A DNA stretch of 6,274 nt, from NCBI GenBank assembly GCA_964517005.1, contig CAZFAJ010000127.1:1-6274 (forward strand), read 5' to 3'. Position numbers and translations under genes: made by a program. Positions within the stretch are counted from its first letter, which is position 1, and each line of letters starts with the position of its first letter. Source of the DNA: CAYVBJ01 sp964517005 (GTDB lineage: Bacteria; Bacteroidota; Rhodothermia; Balneolales; Balneolaceae). Below are positions 1-6,253 of this stretch, one piece after another. The notes under the pieces are model-generated. The model was not told where the DNA came from. It did no database searches and was given only the letters and a program-made list of their open reading frames with translations.

Positions 1-1
1 C

Positions 2-55
2 TTCTGGGGATCGCAGCGCCTGGCTGACCGGCTGCCGCTGAATTATTCTCCGTAA
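2..55 (+). CDS. Possible C-terminal end of a plus-strand gene (partial)
   Basis: The second plus-strand frame is open from the window edge to a TAA and reads FWGSQRLADRLPLNYSP. The codons (CGC, CTG, GAC, CGG, CTG, CCG) look like real coding usage, and the stop lies 11 bases short of the hslO stop, which would be a normal convergent arrangement. However, two minus-strand frames are also open across this short stretch, so coding on the plus strand is not proven. The fragment is too short to name a family. Confidence 0.25.
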   Translation, partial: FWGSQRLADRLPLNYSP

Positions 56-66
56 TTGAATCCGTC

Positions 67-966
67 TCAATTCATCTTTGCATGAGCATGAACCACCAGT
101 TCATCGATCTCATCGCTTTCAACCATGATCCTGTTATTGCAGTAGTGGCAGACCATCTCCTGGGTTTCGCCCTCCATCTCTTTCAGGTCTGAATAGCTCA
201 GCATAGAGAGCGCGCTGATAAATCTCTTCCTATTGCAGCGGCAGAAGAAATGGACAGGCTGCCGGTTCAGCTCACGTACTTCGAAAGGGTCCGTTGCCAT
301 AGTCATGATTTCATCAATGTAGTGGCCTTTTGCAAGCAGATCTGAAATTGACGGAAAGGCCTTTAGTTTATTCTGAAGCGTTGTTATCACATTTTCATCG
401 GCTCCCGGAAGCCTCTGCAGTAGCAGACCCCCGGCCTGGCGGACAGATTGATCATCGTTCAGCTGAACATCCAGTATTACGGCTGAAGGTATTTGTTCGG
501 ATTGTGCCAGGTAGTGTGCGATATCACTATTAATATCACCCTCAACAATTTGTATAGTGCTGGTTCTGGGGCTGGATTCGTTGTATAGAATTTTTGAAAC
601 CGTCAGCAGGCCAATACCAATACCATCACCAATCGATTTTGCCGCGTAATCCAGCTCTGCGTGAGGGTTTTTAACATATCCGCGAACTTCACCTGCACGG
701 TTGGCTTCCGTTTGAATCATTGAAACAGGCCCGCTCCCGGTAAGCTGAACCCGGATTCTCTCCTCTCCTTTTAATTCGGCTGCGAGAAGCATCGATGCAG
801 TCAGTGTTCTGCCCAGTAAAACTGTGTTTAAAAGAGACAAATTGTGACGGTCTTTGGCAGACTGTACAAGGTCGGTGGTTTTTAAAACGGATATTTTAAA
901 ATATCCTTCAGGTGAGATACCCCTGATGAGGCGATCTTTATATGTAAAAGTTTTTTTCAGAGACAT
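67..966 (-). CDS. hslO: Hsp33, redox-regulated chaperone
   Basis: Hsp33 is a cytosolic holdase chaperone that is inactive while reduced and zinc-bound. Under oxidative (hypochlorite or peroxide plus heat) stress it forms disulfides, unfolds its C-terminal switch and binds unfolding proteins. The 299-residue length is normal for the family. The N-terminal substrate-binding core runs from about residue 5 to 185, with the conserved stretch GGLLLQRLPGA at 179-189. The C-terminal redox switch carries the diagnostic zinc ligands: CRC (Cys242 and Cys244) followed about 30 residues later by CHYC (Cys273 and Cys276). All four cysteines are present, so the switch should work. The start MSLKKTFTYKDRLIRG matches where family members begin. 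The leader has no clear Shine-Dalgarno site. The dehydrogenase gene upstream on the same strand is separated by a hairpin and about 200 bases, so hslO is probably transcribed alone; I could not identify its promoter securely. Confidence 0.97.
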   Translation of the reverse strand: MSLKKTFTYKDRLIRGISPEGYFKISVLKTTDLVQSAKDRHNLSLLNTVLLGRTLTASMLLAAELKGEERIRVQLTGSGPVSMIQTEANRAGEVRGYVKNPHAELDYAAKSIGDGIGIGLLTVSKILYNESSPRTSTIQIVEGDINSDIAHYLAQSEQIPSAVILDVQLNDDQSVRQAGGLLLQRLPGADENVITTLQNKLKAFPSISDLLAKGHYIDEIMTMATDPFEVRELNRQPVHFFCRCNRKRFISALSMLSYSDLKEMEGETQEMVCHYCNNRIMVESDEIDELVVHAHAKMN

Positions 967-1077
967 GCTTTTGATGATATCAATTTGGATTGTTTCAATG
1001 AGGAAAAACGGTCAACCGGATAAAAACGTATGATGATTTTCTGTCCGGAAATATAAGATATATAAAATCATAAATAT

Positions 1078-1109
1078 AAAGGGCTGCCACCAGACGGTGA
1101 CAACCCTTT
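1078..1109 (-). terminator. Probable intrinsic terminator of the dehydrogenase gene
   Basis: Two 14-base arms (1078-1091 and 1096-1109) enclose a 4-base loop. Read as minus-strand RNA all 14 positions pair, two of them as G-U wobbles. Read as plus-strand RNA those two positions become C-A mismatches. The structure therefore appears maintained for minus-strand transcription. It lies 56 bases past the dehydrogenase stop. The T-tract on the minus strand is interrupted (TTTATATTTATGATTTT), so termination efficiency is uncertain. Confidence 0.7.
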
Positions 1110-1165
1110 AATCGCTCAACCATAAGCCAAAATGAAATCAATCAAAAAATTCTTCGCGCTGAAAA

Positions 1166-2338
1166 TCAGCTTCTGTTTTTCAGGTATATTTCTCCTTTTC
1201 GTTTTGAAAATTTACTTGCCGATGTATAAATTGAGTCGATCCGTGAAATTTTCCGGATTCTCTCTTCTGCAAGTATATTTGAAGCCGCCAGAGTCGGCGT
1301 ATGATTATCTTCCGAATAATTAAGGATATCTAAAATTGTATCATAGATTCTTGACGCCTTTTGGTGTGCTCTTTTCTCATTGTATCCTTCGAGTTCACCG
1401 GATACATTGATTAAACCGCCGGCATTGATCACATAATCAGGAGCATAAAGAATTCCTCTGTCCAGAAGCATCTCGCCATGACGTTCTTCAATGTCGAGCA
1501 CGTTGTTTGCTGCTCCCGCAATGATATCGAACTTGAAACTTGGAATCGTATCATCATTAATAATGCCGCCCAGGGCACACGGACTAAAGATTTCCACATC
1601 CAGATTGTAAATATCATCCGGTTCCACAACCTCAGCTCCGGTCTTTTTTGCAACTTCCTCAGCTTTTTCACTGTAAATATCGGTGATATAAATTTTTGCA
1701 CCTTCCTTGCTTATGTAGTCGGCCAAATAAGATGCAACATGGCCGGCGCCCTGCATTGCAACTCTGATTCCCTCAAGACTGTCTGTACCGTAGGCCTTTT
1801 GGGTGCAGGCTTTCATTCCCATGTACACACCATATGCGGTGACGGGTGATGGATCTCCGCTGCCGCCTAACTCTTTTGGTATACCTGTCACATATTTGGT
1901 CTCGGAAAAAACCCATTCCATGTCCTGAATATCAATTCCCACATCTTCAGCGGTGATATACCTGCCGCCAAGACTGTCAACATATCTGCCAAATGCACGG
2001 AACAGGGCTTCTGTTTTGTCTCTATGAGGATCACCGATAATGACAGCCTTGCCGCCGCCCAGGTTTAAACCTGATATGGCTGCTTTGTAGGTCATTCCTC
2101 TCGATAATCTCAGAGCATCCCGGATTGCAGCTTTTTCTGATTCATACGGCCACATTCTAACTCCACCGAGAGCAGGGCCCAGGGTTGTATTATGAATCGC
2201 TATGATGGCTTTTAATCCTGCTTCAGGCTGGGAACACATTACTATTTGTTCGTGCTCGCGTTCACCCAAAAGAGAAAAAACAGGGAAGCTATTATCCTCT
2301 GAAACTTTTTGTTTCATTGCTGTTTTAGTGTCAAACAT
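1166..2338 (-). CDS. Leucine dehydrogenase-type amino acid dehydrogenase (Glu/Leu/Phe/Val family)
   Basis: This is an NAD-dependent oxidative deaminase of the Glu/Leu/Phe/Val dehydrogenase family, most like leucine dehydrogenase, which converts branched-chain L-amino acids to 2-oxo acids plus ammonium in the cytosol. The N-terminal catalytic domain carries GPALGGVRMW (54-63), GMTYK with the substrate-binding lysine (Lys85), GLNLGGGK with the catalytic lysine (Lys97), GRYITAEDVG (125-134) and GDPSPVTAYG (161-170). The nucleotide-binding domain starts with QGAGHVA (196-202), followed by an acidic residue at the end of the second strand (ITD, Asp220), as expected for NAD preference. ERHGEML and YAPDYVINAGGLINVSGEL (298-316) are classic leucine dehydrogenase segments. 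At 390 residues it is somewhat longer than the roughly 360 typical; the excess is a short N-terminal leader and a basic tail (about 373-390). Met8 is an alternative start, because homology only begins near residue 18. Valine or phenylalanine as the main substrate cannot be excluded. A LacI-like palindrome lies just upstream. Confidence 0.95.
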   Translation of the reverse strand: MFDTKTAMKQKVSEDNSFPVFSLLGEREHEQIVMCSQPEAGLKAIIAIHNTTLGPALGGVRMWPYESEKAAIRDALRLSRGMTYKAAISGLNLGGGKAVIIGDPHRDKTEALFRAFGRYVDSLGGRYITAEDVGIDIQDMEWVFSETKYVTGIPKELGGSGDPSPVTAYGVYMGMKACTQKAYGTDSLEGIRVAMQGAGHVASYLADYISKEGAKIYITDIYSEKAEEVAKKTGAEVVEPDDIYNLDVEIFSPCALGGIINDDTIPSFKFDIIAGAANNVLDIEERHGEMLLDRGILYAPDYVINAGGLINVSGELEGYNEKRAHQKASRIYDTILDILNYSEDNHTPTLAASNILAEERIRKISRIDSIYTSASKFSKRKGEIYLKNRS

Positions 2339-2369
2339 CTGAATTTGTTTATGTTATCGATGATTTTCG

Positions 2370-2377
2370 CAAAGTTA
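2370..2377 (-). promoter_or_regulatory. Candidate -7 promoter element of the dehydrogenase gene
   Basis: On the minus strand these bases read TAACTTTG, an exact match to the Bacteroidota -7 consensus TAnnTTTG, 31 bases before the start codon. The nearest upstream TTTG (2392-2395) is only 14 bases away instead of the usual 19-21, so the -33 partner is not convincing. The element directly abuts the palindrome at 2378-2395. Confidence 0.35.
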
Positions 2378-2395
2378 TTTGGAAACGCTTCCAAA
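2378..2395. promoter_or_regulatory. LacI-family-like operator palindrome
   Basis: The sequence TTTGGAAACGCTTCCAAA has 7-base perfect arms around ACGC, with a central CG step; 16 of 18 positions are symmetric. This is the architecture of operators bound by LacI/GalR-family regulators (inverted half-sites meeting at a central CG), and it is close to the TGnAAnCGnTTnCA type. It ends about 40 bases before the dehydrogenase start, next to a candidate -7 element, where a bound protein would block RNA polymerase. The regulator is not encoded in this window, so its identity and ligand are unknown. Confidence 0.5.
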
Positions 2396-2610
2396 CTGTT
2401 ATTACTAATGTAAGAAAATGGAATTTATTATTCTACATATTGAATTTATTTTAATCTTGGTAAATGATCAGGTTCCGGCCACAGAAATTACTGATAATAA
2501 ATTTATCAAATTTAAAATAACAGCTTCGATTTTCCCTCCGCATCTGTTACATTTAGCAGAGTAAGAAAATGATTCTTCCATCATTTAGAACTATTCATAA
2601 ACCATCATTT
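2396..2610. repeat. Short imperfect direct repeats in the spacer
   Basis: CTGTTA followed closely by GTAAGAAAATG occurs at 2396-2420 (8-base gap) and again at 2544-2571 (11-base gap). The 9-base word CCATCATTT occurs at 2578-2586 and 2602-2610, exactly 24 bases apart. These could be protein-binding sites or chance in AT-rich DNA. Confidence 0.25.
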
Positions 2611-2737
2611 TAATTACATTTCAAAAAAATTCGAATCCGGTCTTTTTATTTTTAGGCGGATATTAAAAAGTATGTACCTGGCCGCCGGGTGTGAAATCCC
2701 GCTTCCTGTTCAATGATAATAAAACGGAAAAGAAAAC
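2396..2737. other. AT-rich divergent intergenic spacer
   Basis: This stretch between the divergent dehydrogenase and recJ genes holds no convincing gene on either strand. It should contain the recJ promoter, but I found no clean -33/-7 pair. Near recJ there is a small plus-strand hairpin, ACCTGG and CCGGGT around a 3-base loop (2676-2690), which needs one G-U pair and so forms better in plus-strand RNA. It would lie in the recJ leader if transcription starts upstream. A perfect 8-base palindrome ATTCGAAT lies at 2629-2636. Imperfect direct repeats are listed separately. Confidence 0.5.
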
Positions 2738-4471
2738 ATGTACTATCGGTGGTCGTATACGAATCCGGAAATGGAGCAGAGTATTTCCCTTCTGGAAAAA
2801 GAACTGAATGTGCCATATCAAATAGCCCGGCTGCTGGCCATTCGCGGAATTGATACCTTTGATCATGCTAAAAACTTTTTCAGGACTTCCCTGTCTGATC
2901 TTCATGATCCCTTTTTGATGCGAGACATGGAAGAAGCTGCGTGCCGGCTTTGTCAGGCTGTCAGAAATGGTGAAAAGGTACTGGTATATGGTGATTATGA
3001 TGTTGACGGCACAACGGCAACGGCATGTATCTATACGTTTTTGCGTGATTTCGGGGTAGATGTGGACTATTATATCCCTCATCGTTTTAAGGAAGGATAT
3101 GGTATTAACAGAGACGGAATCGAATATGCCGCAACCATAAACGCGGGGCTGATGGTTTCAGTTGATTGCGGGATTACTGCAATTGAAGAAGCCAAATTGG
3201 CAAAAGATCGCGGTATCGATTTGATTATTTGTGATCACCATACTGCAGGAGATGAAATTCCTGATGCGATCGCTGTTCTTGATCCCAAACGCCCCGATTG
3301 TTCTTACCCTTATGACGGACTTTCCGGTGCTGGGGTAGCTTTTAAACTGGTTCAGGCCTGCCTGTCAAAATTGGGCCTGAAGCAGAGCCTTGCTTTTAAA
3401 TTTCTGGACCTGGTGGCGATTTCAATTGCATCCGACATTGTCCCGATTATTGATGAAAACCGGGTGCTGATGAAAGAGGGCCTGCAAATGGTAAATGCGA
3501 ATCCAAGGGTTGGATTTAAAGCACTGCTCGATGTGATTAAAGTACCGCCCGGAAATGTTAGTACCTCAACAATTGTATTTTCCATAGGCCCCAGGATAAA
3601 TGCCGCAGGCCGGATGGGAGATGCAACGGCTGCCGTGGAATTAATGATTACCGAAGACATGAGCAGCGCACGGGCACGTGCTCATGAATTGGAATCGATT
3701 AATATCAGGCGCCGTGATACTGATACGAAAACCATGGAAGAAGCCGTCGCAAAGGTAGACAAGGAGTTTAACCTCGAAGAGACATCCAGTATGGTACTGC
3801 ACGATCCGGACTGGCACCTTGGAGTAATCGGAATCGTTGCTTCCCGGCTGGTCGATCTTTACTATCGTCCGGCAATTCTGCTCAGTACTGTGGATGGTTT
3901 GGTGAAAGGTTCGGCACGTTCTATCAAAGGCTTCAATATTTACGATGCAATGAAAGAGTGCGAACATCTTCTGATCCAGTTTGGAGGACACGAATTTGCA
4001 GCCGGCCTCACAATGGATGAAAAAAATCTGCCCGAATTCAGGCACCGCATGAATGAGATTGCTTCCAGATATCTATCTGATAATGATTTTAAACCGGAAC
4101 TGATCATCGACGGTGTGGTGGATCTTGAGTCCATTGATATGAGATTCTGGAAATTACTGAGCCAGTTTGAGCCGTTTGGCCCCGGAAATCTTCGACCCAT
4201 CTTTGTGAGCAAGGATATTTGTATCGAAGGTGTGCCGACAATTGTTGGAAATGGCCATCTGAAAATGAAAGTAAGCCAAAACGGATCAGGTGTTTTTGAT
4301 GCCATTGGCTTCAATATGCATGATTTTCTTCCTGTGATACGCAACTGTGAGAAAAACAAAATTGATATTGCCTATGTGCTTGAAGAAAATTTTTGGAACG
4401 GCAGAAGATCCATACAGATGAGGTTGAAAGATATCCATGTAGAATCGAGAGCCGAGTCGGTCGAAATTTGA
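2738..4471 (+). CDS. recJ: Single-stranded-DNA-specific 5'-3' exonuclease RecJ
   Basis: RecJ degrades single-stranded DNA from the 5' end and acts in RecF-pathway recombination, mismatch repair and base-excision repair. At 577 residues it is normal for the family. The DHH phosphoesterase core shows the expected metal-binding motifs in order: YGDYDVDG (84-91), SVDCG (141-145), DHH (166-168), SGAGVAFKL (196-204) and ASDIVPI (231-237, Asp233). GPRINAAGRMGDA (284-296) follows at the domain boundary. The DHHA1 domain contains WHLGVIGIVASRL (359-371), GSARSIKGFN (391-400) and FGGHEFAAGLTM (415-426). A C-terminal OB-like domain begins about residue 455 and includes FEPFGPGNLRPIFV (477-490). All catalytic residues are present. 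The ATG at 2738 is preceded by an A-rich leader (ACGGAAAAGAAAAC) and no Shine-Dalgarno site. I see no terminator between recJ and the tRNA gene 64 bases downstream, so some transcripts may run on to the terminator past the tRNA. Confidence 0.97.
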   Translation: MYYRWSYTNPEMEQSISLLEKELNVPYQIARLLAIRGIDTFDHAKNFFRTSLSDLHDPFLMRDMEEAACRLCQAVRNGEKVLVYGDYDVDGTTATACIYTFLRDFGVDVDYYIPHRFKEGYGINRDGIEYAATINAGLMVSVDCGITAIEEAKLAKDRGIDLIICDHHTAGDEIPDAIAVLDPKRPDCSYPYDGLSGAGVAFKLVQACLSKLGLKQSLAFKFLDLVAISIASDIVPIIDENRVLMKEGLQMVNANPRVGFKALLDVIKVPPGNVSTSTIVFSIGPRINAAGRMGDATAAVELMITEDMSSARARAHELESINIRRRDTDTKTMEEAVAKVDKEFNLEETSSMVLHDPDWHLGVIGIVASRLVDLYYRPAILLSTVDGLVKGSARSIKGFNIYDAMKECEHLLIQFGGHEFAAGLTMDEKNLPEFRHRMNEIASRYLSDNDFKPELIIDGVVDLESIDMRFWKLLSQFEPFGPGNLRPIFVSKDICIEGVPTIVGNGHLKMKVSQNGSGVFDAIGFNMHDFLPVIRNCEKNKIDIAYVLEENFWNGRRSIQMRLKDIHVESRAESVEI

Positions 4472-4489
4472 GGAAACCCGATATTCCGC

Positions 4490-4521
4490 ATTGTGTTAAG
4501 AATGAAAAGCTCTTATATTTG
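4490..4521 (+). promoter_or_regulatory. Bacteroidota-type promoter of tRNA-Phe
   Basis: TATATTTG (4514-4521) matches the TAnnTTTG -7 consensus exactly. ATTG (4490-4493) lies 20 bases upstream, matching the TTTG -33 element at three of four bases and within the usual 19-21 spacing. Transcription would start around 4527-4529, leaving a leader of about 8 bases before the tRNA. Confidence 0.65.
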
Positions 4522-4535
4522 AATTCTTTCAAAGA

Positions 4536-4608
<73 letters not shown>

Positions 4609-4617
4609 CTTTTGATG

Positions 4618-4662
4618 AAAGCCTTGTGAGACATATTGTTATGATCTTGCAAGGCTTTTTTT
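4618..4662 (+). terminator. Intrinsic terminator after tRNA-Phe
   Basis: A perfect 9-bp stem (AAAGCCTTG at 4618-4626 with CAAGGCTTT at 4650-4658) can extend inward by five more pairs (two G-U, three Watson-Crick). It is followed by a run of seven T (4656-4662), overlapping the stem end. It starts 10 bases after the tRNA and ends 2 bases before the stop codon of the convergent lipoprotein gene. In the minus direction the T-run is only TTT, so it should work mainly for the tRNA and recJ side. Confidence 0.85.
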
Positions 4663-4663
4663 A

Positions 4664-5563
4664 TTACAGATCTTCCAGGTTTGGCTCCAGATCCGCAAAC
4701 TCTTCAGGTATAAGCGGGTTTTGCAGGGTAAAAAGCACCCGCTGATCCATATCCAAGTCATTTACAATATCAGAATAGTAGTCGTTAAAAATGGCATCCA
4801 GTGCTCCGGAATCAATCATTTTTTGAAGTCCGAGATTCACTCTTTCTGCCAAATCCGGCATGTCCGGATTCACATAAAAAACCAATGGAAACGGATAAAA
4901 AAGCATTATATGCTGATCGATGACAAGTCCGTCCTGTTTTGATGCGCGGTTTTCAAAAACACCTTTTACTTCGTTCGCCCCGTAGGCGCTGTAGTCAAAA
5001 AGACCTGCTTTCAAACGTTCAAAAATATCATTGAAATCACCGTCTTCAACTACATTGTATCCGTTGTGTCTGAAAATAGTGGCATCGCTCCAGTCCGATG
5101 GAATTCCATGCTGAAGCTCTTGAAGTTCTTCGGGATTTTGAATGCTGCTGAAACGTCCGGTATCCTCAGCCCTGATGATGGGAATTCTATATCCGAGCAG
5201 GTTTTTTGCAAGTGGCTTTGGGATTACGATCATGTCGTCATCCTCAAACTTTTGATTTCCGGCAATTGTCACAAACAGATGGTGTCCTTTCTCTCTGAAA
5301 ACGGTAGCTTCTTCCATTCCGGGATATTCTGTGAGATTTTCCTGAATTTCCCAGGCCCCGAATTCAGGTTCTGTGATTTTTAATACTCCTTCAAGAACCT
5401 CCCTTTCATAATCCTGCCTGATTTCAGATCGATTTCCATTCCAAAAATCAATGACAGTGGTATCGGAAACGGATGAGGTTTGCTGACTTTGATCCTTGGT
5501 GTCGCCGTTTGTACAAGCTCCCAAACATAGAGTTGCAATCATTCCAATTGTAAATTTAAACAT
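4664..5563 (-). CDS. Orphan periplasmic substrate-binding lipoprotein (SBP_bac_3-like)
   Basis: This 299-residue protein looks like a solute-binding protein anchored by lipid. It has a short signal peptide (residues 2-16) ending in lipobox LGAC with Cys17 as the lipidation site, then a polar linker (18-37). The mature part resembles the family 3 amino-acid-type binding fold. GIPSDWSDATIFRHNGYNVV (153-172) and the following FERLKAGLFDYSAYGANEV (181-199) look like the second lobe, where the pattern W-D near a glycine, then RLKAGxFD and a late Glu, is typical. The stretch at 218-268 (YPFPLVFYVNPD, then ERVNLGLQKMIDSGALDAIF) matches the C-terminal return to lobe 1. The ligand cannot be told from the sequence. 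No permease or ATPase gene lies beside it, so it may serve a distant transporter or act as a sensor partner. The ATG follows an A-rich leader. The gene is convergent with tRNA-Phe. Confidence 0.75.
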   Translation of the reverse strand: MFKFTIGMIATLCLGACTNGDTKDQSQQTSSVSDTTVIDFWNGNRSEIRQDYEREVLEGVLKITEPEFGAWEIQENLTEYPGMEEATVFREKGHHLFVTIAGNQKFEDDDMIVIPKPLAKNLLGYRIPIIRAEDTGRFSSIQNPEELQELQHGIPSDWSDATIFRHNGYNVVEDGDFNDIFERLKAGLFDYSAYGANEVKGVFENRASKQDGLVIDQHIMLFYPFPLVFYVNPDMPDLAERVNLGLQKMIDSGALDAIFNDYYSDIVNDLDMDQRVLFTLQNPLIPEEFADLEPNLEDL

Positions 5564-5584
5564 AGAAGTTTTTTAATTTTTGTG

Positions 5585-5590
5585 ATTATA
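5585..5590 (-). promoter_or_regulatory. Candidate -10 box of the lipoprotein gene
   Basis: The minus strand reads TATAAT here, 21 bases before the start codon at 5563, which would give a leader of roughly 15 bases. No well-spaced -35 or -33 element is seen: TTGTTT is only 11 bases upstream. Confidence 0.25.
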
Positions 5591-5647
5591 AATGTCGAAG
5601 AAAACAAGCCCGGTAAATCTCTTTTCATGTAAAGTAACACCGGCCGT

Positions 5648-5746
5648 TCACCTATACAAATAACGCCCTGTTTTTTCGGACGTTGTTTTGCTTAGCTGCG
5701 GAGGTGTGGTACCGGTGTGTTTTTTATAGAAATAGCTAAAATATTC
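5648..5746 (-). pseudogene. Remnant of an AraC-family regulator C-terminus
   Basis: Directly past the TAG of the upstream membrane-protein frame, and in the same frame, the DNA encodes EYFSYFYKKHTGTTPPQ and then about 15 unremarkable residues before TGA. The recognisable part matches the end of AraC/XylS-type helix-turn-helix domains, where the second HTH ends as S-Y-F-S-x-x-F-K-K-x-T-G-x-T-P-x-x. The rest of that domain (about 80 residues upstream, including the first HTH) is absent in this frame. No start codon precedes it. It is best read as a relic of a deleted regulator gene. The match covers only about 17 residues, so chance is not excluded. Confidence 0.45.
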
Positions 5747-5992
5747 CTACAGAACCGTTGCGGGGCCTCTCACCCCCGCAACTTTCAACGATAAAGCCAG
5801 TGCAAGCCCGTAACTGAGATGCATTACCAAACCACCCGCAAGTACCAGCCGCGGCCCAAATTTCGGTATAAAAAATGCCAAATGATTCTCCGGCAGGCCA
5901 GCACCACTCTGCAAAAAAGAGATCATGGTCATCACAAATGTTGCAATTAAACCACAGATTACGGTTCTCCAAAATACAGTTGTACTCATCAT
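5747..5992 (-). CDS. Short two-helix membrane protein, possibly truncated
   Basis: This 81-residue frame begins MMSTTVFWRT and has two hydrophobic segments, about residues 8-27 (with GLIATFVMT) and 48-70 (LAGGLVMHLSYGLALAL). The GLIATFVMT and HLSYG patterns are reminiscent of small four-helix integral membrane proteins such as the DUF6789 or YagU-like groups, which run to about 140-160 residues. On that view this is the first half and the TAG is a truncation; the assignment is tentative. The TAG is followed in frame by an AraC-like fragment, which supports a rearranged or decayed locus. The leader is A/T-rich with no Shine-Dalgarno site. Either ATG of the MM pair could be the start. The composition of the frame (clean helices) argues it was once a real gene. 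Confidence 0.5.
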   Translation of the reverse strand: MMSTTVFWRTVICGLIATFVMTMISFLQSGAGLPENHLAFFIPKFGPRLVLAGGLVMHLSYGLALALSLKVAGVRGPATVL

Positions 5993-6053
5993 AATAATTA
6001 CAATTTAGTTTGTAGCATAATCGGCAGACATTTAATGGGGTCTCTATTCGCAA

Positions 6054-6079
6054 TGCGATAAAAAGCGTAACTTATCGCA
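6054..6079. promoter_or_regulatory. 26-bp dyad with TGCGATAA half-sites
   Basis: TGCGATAA (6054-6061) and TTATCGCA (6072-6079) form perfect 8-base inverted arms around a 10-base spacer. The dyad lies 62-87 bases upstream of the membrane-protein start and about 175 bases upstream of the plus-strand start at 6254. It could be an operator for a dimeric regulator or an RNA hairpin; it has no T-tract, so it is not an obvious terminator. The surrounding 5993-6253 region shows no gene. Confidence 0.4.
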
Positions 6080-6210
6080 AGCCCATAATTATTTAGAAGA
6101 GTTCCAAAAAAGCAGACCTTTCGGCAGTTACATGTATTTCTCAAAATAATAAGATACATTTTAGAAACGATGGCTGACTAAACGCACGGGTCAGTCTCTC
6201 AGTGAATAAA

Positions 6211-6223
6211 AAACACAGTGTTT
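6211..6223. promoter_or_regulatory. 13-bp palindrome upstream of the right-edge gene
   Basis: AAACACAGTGTTT has perfect 6-base arms around a single A and ends 30 bases before the start codon at 6254, a plausible operator position. It is short enough in AT-rich DNA to be chance. Confidence 0.25.
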
Positions 6224-6253
6224 AAAATGCAGTCCAATCTAAAAGGCAGCAAT

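Noticed and set aside
1010..1015. TTGACC on the minus strand as a -35 box for hslO
   Set aside because: The bases 16-17 positions downstream (ACAATC or CAATCC) are a poor -10 match, and the genome appears to use a different promoter class.
1132..1323. A 63-codon plus-strand frame with a hydrophobic start
   Set aside because: It is antisense to the end of the dehydrogenase gene, which has strong family evidence; the hydrophobicity is a by-product of the opposite strand.
2663..3082. A 139-codon minus-strand frame at the start of recJ
   Set aside because: It lies antisense to the conserved N-terminal RecJ region and has no recognisable motif. The other antisense frames over recJ, hslO, the dehydrogenase and the lipoprotein were dropped for the same reason.
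5736..6053. A 105-codon minus-strand frame overlapping the short membrane protein
   Set aside because: Its translation is rich in Cys, Trp and Asn with no helices or motifs, while the overlapping frame gives clean membrane segments.
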